Source of the DNA: Aurantimonas coralicida_A
Lineage (GTDB): Bacteria; Pseudomonadota; Alphaproteobacteria; Rhizobiales; Rhizobiaceae
DNA: 64,000 nucleotides
Assembly (NCBI RefSeq): GCF_036016755.1
Contig: NZ_JAYXIH010000009.1
Location: 49,438 to 113,437, forward strand
Reading direction: 5' to 3'
Shown here one piece after another: positions 59,161 through 64,000 of the stretch (positions are counted from its first letter, which is position 1; each line of letters begins with the position of its first letter). Made by a program: the position numbers and the translations under genes. Below the pieces are notes generated by a model that worked only from the letters and a program-made list of their open reading frames with translations, searched no databases and had not been told where the DNA came from.

Positions 59161-61032
59161 ATGAGCGCAGGAAGCGAAACGGTCCGTCTGACCACAGCGC
59201 AGGCCGTCATCCGCTATCTGGCCAGCCAGTACATCGATATCGACGGCAGCGAGAAACGTCTGTGCGGCGGCGGCTTCGCCATCTTCGGCCATGGCAACGT
59301 GACCTGCCTCGGCGAAGCGCTGTACGACCACCGCGACGAACTGCCGGTCTATCGCGGCCAGAACGAGCAGAGCATGGGCTTTGCTGCGGCCGCCTATGCC
59401 AAGCAGCAATTGCGCCGGCGCTTCATGTTCTGCACCGCCTCGGCCGGGCCGGGAACCAGCAATCTGTTGACCTCGGCCGCGCTCGCCCACGCCAACCGCC
59501 TGCCCGTGTTGATGCTGTGCGGCGATACCTTCATTACCCGCCTGCCCGATCCGGTGCTGCAGCAGCTGGAGCATTTCGGCAATCCGTCGCTGGGGCTCAA
59601 CGATGCGTTCAAGGCGGTCTGCCGCTATTGGGACCGGATCACCCATCCAGCCCAGATCATCCAGTCGCTGCCCGCCGCCATCGCCACCATGCTCGATCCG
59701 GCCGATTGCGGCCCGGCCTTCCTTGCCCTGCCGCAGGACGTCCAAGGCTGGACTTACGATTATCCTGTCGAATTCTTCGACAGGATGGTGCATCGCATCC
59801 GCCGGCAGGCCCCGGACTTGTCCGAGATCGCCGATGCCGCGGCGCTGCTCAAATCGGCGAAACGGCCGATGATCATCGCCGGCGGCGGCGTGCAATACTC
59901 CCGCGCGGTGGCGGAACTGACCGCCTTCGCCGAGGCGCACGCCATCCCCGTGGTCGAAACCATCGCCGGGCGCGCCAACATGCTGGCGACGCACCCGCTC
60001 AATATCGGCCCGATCGGGGTGACCGGCTCCAGTTCCGCCAACGCGATCGCCGAGAAGGCGGACGTGATCCTGGCCGTTGGCACGCGGCTGCAGGATTTCA
60101 CCACCGGCTCCTGGACGGCCTTCGACAAGAGCGCCCGGCTCATCTCCATCAACGCCGCGCGTCATGACGCCGGCAAGCACCGCTCGCTACCGGTGGTAGG
60201 CGACGCGAAACTTGCGCTGACGGCACTGGGCGAGGCGCTTGCGGAGTATAAAGCGCCAGACGCATGGACCGACACGGCCAAGGCCGAGCGCCACGCCTGG
60301 GATGCCTATGTCGCCGACAATGTGCGGCCCGGCAACCGGCCGAATTCCTACGCTCAGGCGATCGGCGTCGTGAACGATCTCTGCGACCCGCGCGACCGGA
60401 TCGTCACCGCGGCCGGCGGCCTGCCGGCGGAGATAACGGCCAACTGGCGCACTCTCGACATCGGCACCGTCGATGTCGAATTCGGCTTCTCCTGCATGGG
60501 CTACGAGATCGCCGGCGGCTGGGGCGCGCGCATCGCCCAGTCGGAGACCGAGCCGGAGGCCGACACCATCGCCTTCGTCGGCGACGGATCGTACCTCCTG
60601 ATGAACTCCGATATCTATTCCTCGGTGCTGACGGGCAAGAAGCTGATCATCCTGGTGCTCGACAATGGCGGCTTCGCGGTGATCGACAAGCTGCAGAACA
60701 ACACCGGCAACACCTCGTTCAACAACCTCATCGCCGACTGCAACATCGCGGTCGAGCCCTTCGCGGTGGATTTCGAGGCACACGCCCGCGCCATGGGCGC
60801 CGAGGCCGAAACGGTCGCCAACCCGGCCGAACTGGCGGAAGCCTTCGAGCGCGCCAAGGCAGCCGAGCGGACATCCGTCATCGTCATGCGGGTCGACCCC
60901 CATGACGGCTGGACCGCCGAGGGCCATGCCTGGTGGGAGGTCGGCACGCCCCATGTCACCGACAACGAGCGCATCCGCGCAGCCCATGTCGAGCAGGAAG
61001 CCGGCCGCTCGCGCCAGCGCAGGGGCATCTGA
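59161..61032 (+). CDS. iolD: 3D-(3,5/4)-trihydroxycyclohexane-1,2-dione acylhydrolase IolD
   Basis: A 623-aa thiamine-diphosphate enzyme that hydrolyses the dione to 5-deoxy-D-glucuronic acid. N-terminal domain begins MSAGSETVRLTTAQAVI and contains ELPVYRGQNEQSMGFAAAAYAKQ (the catalytic Glu near 65) and TASAGPGTSN. The central domain has the FAD/ThDP-enzyme fold, and the C-terminal ThDP motif is GDGSYLLMNSDIYS... with LDNGGFAVIDKLQ completing the GDG-(X)n-N signature. GGAGGAAA precedes the start. It begins iolD-iolC-iolB-iolJ, overlapping iolC by one nt. Confidence 0.95.
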   Translation: MSAGSETVRLTTAQAVIRYLASQYIDIDGSEKRLCGGGFAIFGHGNVTCLGEALYDHRDELPVYRGQNEQSMGFAAAAYAKQQLRRRFMFCTASAGPGTSNLLTSAALAHANRLPVLMLCGDTFITRLPDPVLQQLEHFGNPSLGLNDAFKAVCRYWDRITHPAQIIQSLPAAIATMLDPADCGPAFLALPQDVQGWTYDYPVEFFDRMVHRIRRQAPDLSEIADAAALLKSAKRPMIIAGGGVQYSRAVAELTAFAEAHAIPVVETIAGRANMLATHPLNIGPIGVTGSSSANAIAEKADVILAVGTRLQDFTTGSWTAFDKSARLISINAARHDAGKHRSLPVVGDAKLALTALGEALAEYKAPDAWTDTAKAERHAWDAYVADNVRPGNRPNSYAQAIGVVNDLCDPRDRIVTAAGGLPAEITANWRTLDIGTVDVEFGFSCMGYEIAGGWGARIAQSETEPEADTIAFVGDGSYLLMNSDIYSSVLTGKKLIILVLDNGGFAVIDKLQNNTGNTSFNNLIADCNIAVEPFAVDFEAHARAMGAEAETVANPAELAEAFERAKAAERTSVIVMRVDPHDGWTAEGHAWWEVGTPHVTDNERIRAAHVEQEAGRSRQRRGI

Positions 61033-62012
61033 TGGATCGGATCGCGCGCGTCACGCGGAACGACTTCGTTATCGTCGGGCGGGCCGGCATGGACTTTTAC
61101 CCCGACCCGCCTGGCACGAAGACCGAAGAAGCTACGCGATTCGTCGCCTGCCTCGGCGGCTCCTCCGCCAATATCGGTGTCGCGATCACCCGTCACGGCG
61201 GTCGTGCGGCGCTGGTGACCTCGGTTTCGGATGATGCGATCGGGCGGTTCTGCCTCAACGAGCTGGCGAAATACGGCGTCGATTCCCGCCACATCCGCTC
61301 GGTCGGCGGCGAGGCGCGCAACTCGCTGGCCGTCGTCGAAAGCCGGGTCGAAGACCATCAGTCGGTGATCTACCGCAACAGCGCCGCGGATTTCCAGATG
61401 ACGACGGAGGACGTCGCGGCTGTGGACTACGAAGCCTATGGCGCGTTGATCACGACGGGCACGGTCTTCGCCGCCGAGCCGTCGCGCGGCGCGGCGTTCC
61501 ACGCCTTCGACCTGGCCAGAAAGGCCGGGCTGCCGCTGATCTTCGACATCGACTACCGCCCCTATTCCTGGCCCTCGCCCGACGTCGCTTCGGAGGTCTA
61601 TTCGCGCGCTGGCCGGCTCTGCGACATCGTCATCGGCAATGACGACGAGTTCGGCTTCATGGCCGGCGGCAAGGACAAGGGCCTCGCCAAGGCGCGCGAA
61701 CTGGCGGGCAGCACCGCCAGTATCGTCGTCTACAAGATGGGCGAGCACGGCGCGATCACGATCACGCCGGACGAGGAATTCCGCACCGGGATCTACCCGG
61801 TCACCGCGCTGAAGCCGACCGGCGCGGGCGACGCCTTCATGGGCGGCTTCGTCGCCTCGCTCGCCCAGGGCCATGAGTTGCGCGACTGCGTCCTGCGCGG
61901 CTCCGCCTCCGCCGCGATCGTCGTGTCGCGGGTCGGCTGCGCGCCCGCAATGCCCACCACGGCCGAATTGGAGGCGTTCCTCGCCGACCACCCCGGCCCG
62001 ACCGATTCCTGA
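61032..62012 (+). CDS. iolC: 5-Dehydro-2-deoxygluconokinase IolC (PfkB family)
   Basis: A 326-aa carbohydrate kinase that phosphorylates 2-deoxy-5-keto-gluconate. N-terminal sugar site VIVGRAGMDFYPDP and FVACLGGSSANIGVAI; C-terminal PfkB signature KPTGAGDAFMGGFVASL with the catalytic Asp in GAGD (about residue 275). Normal length. The ATG overlaps the iolD stop (TGATG). iolB starts 11 nt downstream. Confidence 0.94.
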   Translation: MDRIARVTRNDFVIVGRAGMDFYPDPPGTKTEEATRFVACLGGSSANIGVAITRHGGRAALVTSVSDDAIGRFCLNELAKYGVDSRHIRSVGGEARNSLAVVESRVEDHQSVIYRNSAADFQMTTEDVAAVDYEAYGALITTGTVFAAEPSRGAAFHAFDLARKAGLPLIFDIDYRPYSWPSPDVASEVYSRAGRLCDIVIGNDDEFGFMAGGKDKGLAKARELAGSTASIVVYKMGEHGAITITPDEEFRTGIYPVTALKPTGAGDAFMGGFVASLAQGHELRDCVLRGSASAAIVVSRVGCAPAMPTTAELEAFLADHPGPTDS

Positions 62013-62023
62013 AAGGAAAGCCG

Positions 62024-62866
62024 ATGCATATCGCGCCCTATGACAACCGCAACAAGCCGATCGTCGATATCGACGACGCGCTGGTTCCGCTGAACTATTT
62101 CAACATCGTCAAGCTGACCAAGGGCCAGGCCTTCGAATATCGCGTGCCGGGCTATGAGACCTGCATCGTGCCCGCCACCGGCACCGTCGACGTGACGGTC
62201 GAGGGCGAATCCTTCGCCGCGCTCGGGACACGCGGCGTCGACGTCTGGGACGGCGAGCCGGAGGGCGTCTACGTGCCGACCGGCGCGACCGCCCAGATGG
62301 TCTGCGTGTCGGACGCGGCGGAAGTGTTCGTCGCCGGGGCGAAATACGACAAGGTGCTGTCGCCCTTCGCGGTGCGCGCCAACGGGCTGGACAAGGTGCA
62401 ATACGGTTCCGACGACACCAAGACCCATCGCAAGATCAAGCACATCCTCGGCCAAAAGCAGCACGACAAGGTCGGCCGGCTGCTGGTCTCCGAGCTCTAC
62501 ACCGTCGGCAAGGGCGGCTGGTCGGGCTTTCCCAGCCACAAGCACGACACCGATCGTCTGCCCGACGAGACGCGGCACGACGAGACCTACAATTTCCGCT
62601 TCCGTCCCCATCACGGCACCGGCGTGCAGATGCTCCAGCGCGAGGATGGCAAGCCGGGCGACGCCTACCATATCGTCGACGGCTCGACGATCTGCCTCGA
62701 CAAGGGATACCATCCCTGCGCAGTGCTGCCGGGCTACGAGATGTATTATTTCACCATTCTCGGCGGCCTCAGCCAGCGCAGCCTGGTGCAGTATTTCCAG
62801 CCGAGCCATGCCGACCAGTTGGAAACCATCCCCGGCATCAAGGACATGATCGCGAAGTTCAAATGA
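62024..62866 (+). CDS. iolB: 5-Deoxy-glucuronate isomerase IolB
   Basis: A 280-aa cupin-fold isomerase that converts 5-deoxy-glucuronate to 2-deoxy-5-keto-gluconate. Starts MHIAPYDNRNKPIVDIDDALVPL. A double-stranded beta-helix carries the metal-binding histidines in WSGFPSHKHDTDRLPDETRHDETYNFRF, and the C-terminal half repeats the fold (GSTICLDKGYHPCAVLPGYEMYYF). AAAGGAAA lies before the ATG. Overlaps the aldolase by 4 nt. Confidence 0.94.
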   Translation: MHIAPYDNRNKPIVDIDDALVPLNYFNIVKLTKGQAFEYRVPGYETCIVPATGTVDVTVEGESFAALGTRGVDVWDGEPEGVYVPTGATAQMVCVSDAAEVFVAGAKYDKVLSPFAVRANGLDKVQYGSDDTKTHRKIKHILGQKQHDKVGRLLVSELYTVGKGGWSGFPSHKHDTDRLPDETRHDETYNFRFRPHHGTGVQMLQREDGKPGDAYHIVDGSTICLDKGYHPCAVLPGYEMYYFTILGGLSQRSLVQYFQPSHADQLETIPGIKDMIAKFK

Positions 62867-63702
62867 CGCTGGCGACGCTCTCCGAGGTTCTGCAACCGGC
62901 TCTCAAGGGCGGCTACGCGGTCGGCGGTCTCGTCGTCCTCGGCTGGGAGGACGCCCGCGCCTATGTCGCGGCGGCCGAGGCCGAAAACGCCCCCGTCATT
63001 CTCCAGGCCGGCCCCGGCTGCCGGGCGCACACCCCGCTTCGCGTCCTCGGCGCGATGTTCCGGACGCTGGCAGAAGGCGCCAGCGTTCCGGTCGTGGCCC
63101 ATCTCGACCACGGCTATACGGAAGACGAGTGCCGCGAGGCGATCGACTGCGGCTTCAGCTCGGTCATGTTTGACGGCTCGCGCAAGCCGCTCGACGAGAA
63201 CATCGCCGAGACCGCCCGCATCGCTGCGATAGCGCATGCCGCCGGCGTCTCGATCGAGGGGGAGATCGGCTTCGTCGGCTATTCCCAAGGCGAGGCGTCG
63301 GCCGGAACCACGCCGGAAGAGGCCGCCCGCTTCGCCGCAGAGAGCGGCGTCGACGCGATGGCGGTTTCCATCGGCAACGTGCATCTGCAACAGGAAAAGG
63401 CCGCCGAGATCGACATCGAGGCGCTGCGTGCCATCGAGGCCGTCACCGACCTGCCGCTTGTCATCCACGGCGGCTCGGGCGTTCCGGTCGCCATACGCAG
63501 CCGGCTGGCGCGCGAGTCGAAGATCTGCAAGTTCAATATCGGCACCGAACTGCGCATGGCCTTCGGTCAAGCGCTGCGCGAGGTGGTCAACAGCGACCCC
63601 AAACGCTTCGACCGTCTGGTGATCCTGAAAGACACCGAAGCGCCGGTCCGCGACGCCGCCCGCGCCGTCATCCGGTCGCTTCGTGGCCCGTCGCCGAAAT
63701 AG
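62863..63702 (+). CDS. Class II fructose-bisphosphate aldolase family, candidate IolJ
   Basis: A 279-aa Zn-dependent aldolase. Metal and substrate sites: VVAHLDHGYTEDECREAI (about residues 80-97), GFSSVMFDGSRKPLDENI, GEIGFVGYSQGEA and VIHGGSGVPVAIRSRLARESKICKFNIGTELR (pieces). It fits the FbaA/IolJ group that cleaves 6-phospho-5-dehydro-2-deoxygluconate to dihydroxyacetone phosphate and malonate semialdehyde. It is a 4-nt overlap with iolB and the last gene of the operon, so IolJ is the most likely role; a general FBA cannot be excluded. Confidence 0.85.
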   Translation: MTLATLSEVLQPALKGGYAVGGLVVLGWEDARAYVAAAEAENAPVILQAGPGCRAHTPLRVLGAMFRTLAEGASVPVVAHLDHGYTEDECREAIDCGFSSVMFDGSRKPLDENIAETARIAAIAHAAGVSIEGEIGFVGYSQGEASAGTTPEEAARFAAESGVDAMAVSIGNVHLQQEKAAEIDIEALRAIEAVTDLPLVIHGGSGVPVAIRSRLARESKICKFNIGTELRMAFGQALREVVNSDPKRFDRLVILKDTEAPVRDAARAVIRSLRGPSPK

Positions 63703-63752
63703 ACACCTGCGACGTACGGGTTCCTATCGCTGCCGGTTTGTGTAACGTCCGG

Positions 63753-63778
63753 TCGGCTTTGTCGGGGGGCGAAGCCGA
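63753..63778. terminator. Weak stem-loop after the iol operon
   Basis: Arms TCGGCTT (63753-63759) and AAGCCGA (63772-63778) make a 7-bp stem with a 12-nt G-rich loop. No T-run follows. It may end the iol transcript or be incidental. Confidence 0.3.
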
Positions 63779-63804
63779 GTCGCGTCGCAGGGGGAGAAAC
63801 AGCC

Positions 63805-64000
63805 ATGACCGCAAGCGAGGAGACCGCGCCGGAGGCCGCCGAAAAACCCGCGCCCACGTTTGCGAGCCGGCTGAGGGACTACGCCCCGGGTGTGCTGGTT
63901 GCGGCGACGGTCGCCGTCGCGGCGAAGTTCCTGTCCGAACATTACGGCGCGCCGGCCATGCTGATGGCGCTGCTGCTGGGCATCGCCCTGAACTTCCTCA
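63805..64000 (+). CDS. YeiH/UPF0324 family membrane transporter, 5' part only
   Basis: The first 65 residues of a membrane protein that runs past the right edge. After a charged Ala/Glu-rich cytoplasmic start (MTASEETAPEAAEKPAP) come PGVLVAATVAVAAKFLSEH and GAPAMLMALLLGIALNFL, the start of the YeiH-type (putative sulfate exporter) fold with its conserved LSEHYGAPAMLMALLLG region. GGGGAG lies eight nt upstream. Substrate of this family remains unproven. Confidence 0.85.
   Translation, partial: MTASEETAPEAAEKPAPTFASRLRDYAPGVLVAATVAVAAKFLSEHYGAPAMLMALLLGIALNFL

Noticed and set aside
1..64000. CRISPR arrays, IS elements, prophage, integrase, tRNA or rRNA genes
   Set aside because: No repeated spacer structure, transposase or recombinase motifs or tRNA-like cloverleaf was noticed while reading either strand; a dedicated tRNA search was not possible.

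Overview
The window is a G+C-rich chromosomal segment with alphaproteobacterial character, most likely Hyphomicrobiales (Rhizobiales). The gene families point that way: stacked branched-chain-amino-acid-type (HAAT) ABC transporters, an inositol catabolic locus with a CUT2 sugar transporter, a periplasmic formate dehydrogenase locus, and MASE1/CHASE hybrid kinases. The organism call is an inference from family content; there is no rRNA here. Genes are tightly packed with many ATGA/TGATG overlaps. I saw no tRNA, rRNA, CRISPR array, insertion sequence or phage gene.

Layout. (1) 1-4488: the end of a livH-livM-livG-livF operon with an AMP-forming acyl-CoA ligase as last gene. (2) 4504-6979, minus: an APH-like/P-loop kinase fusion and a tandem UspA protein, with an FNR/FixK-type box upstream. 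(3) 7227-33678: about 26 kb devoted to one enzyme, a molybdenum- or tungsten-dependent formate dehydrogenase. It holds mobB, a cytoplasmic HTH-oxyanion-sensor regulator, the tungstate transporter tupA-tupC-tupB, a TorD-like chaperone, a small Tat protein, fdhA-fdhB-fdhC, a set of poorly described conserved genes (WD40-cytochrome c fusion, 41-aa membrane peptide, DegP-like protease, DUF6494, a degenerate biotin/lipoate-ligase protein, DUF6352, a small membrane protein, a poly-ferredoxin, DUF3305, DUF3306, DUF3144, an Mrp ATPase), tusA, three MoeA-family proteins, fdhD and mobA. (4) 33832-42172: a GntR-SDR pair divergent from a second HAAT transporter whose permease is fused to both ATPases, followed by a lambda-crystallin-type dehydrogenase and a BKACE enzyme. 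A 24-bp near-perfect palindrome sits between the two divergent units. (5) 42203-51192, minus: a DEAD-box helicase, a single-domain response regulator and two large hybrid histidine kinases. (6) 51633-63702: an inositol locus with a CUT2 transporter, a LacI regulator, two Gfo/Idh oxidoreductases, iolE, iolD, iolC, iolB and an iolJ-type aldolase. The same palindromic operator core (TTTGCAACCGGTTGCAAA) lies upstream of the transporter and in the iol divergent promoter. (7) The start of a YeiH-type (UPF0324) transporter at the right edge.

How they work together. TupABC would bring in tungstate (or molybdate). MobA/MobB, the MoeA proteins and FdhD/TusA would build and sulfurate the bis-MGD cofactor. 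The TorD-like chaperone and the Tat signals handle folding and export of FdhA, and FdhB/FdhC carry electrons to the membrane. The uncharacterised genes between fdhC and mrp are the best candidates for a less-described maturation or electron-transfer module. Regions 4 and 6 are self-contained uptake-plus-catabolism units, each with its own regulator and visible operator.
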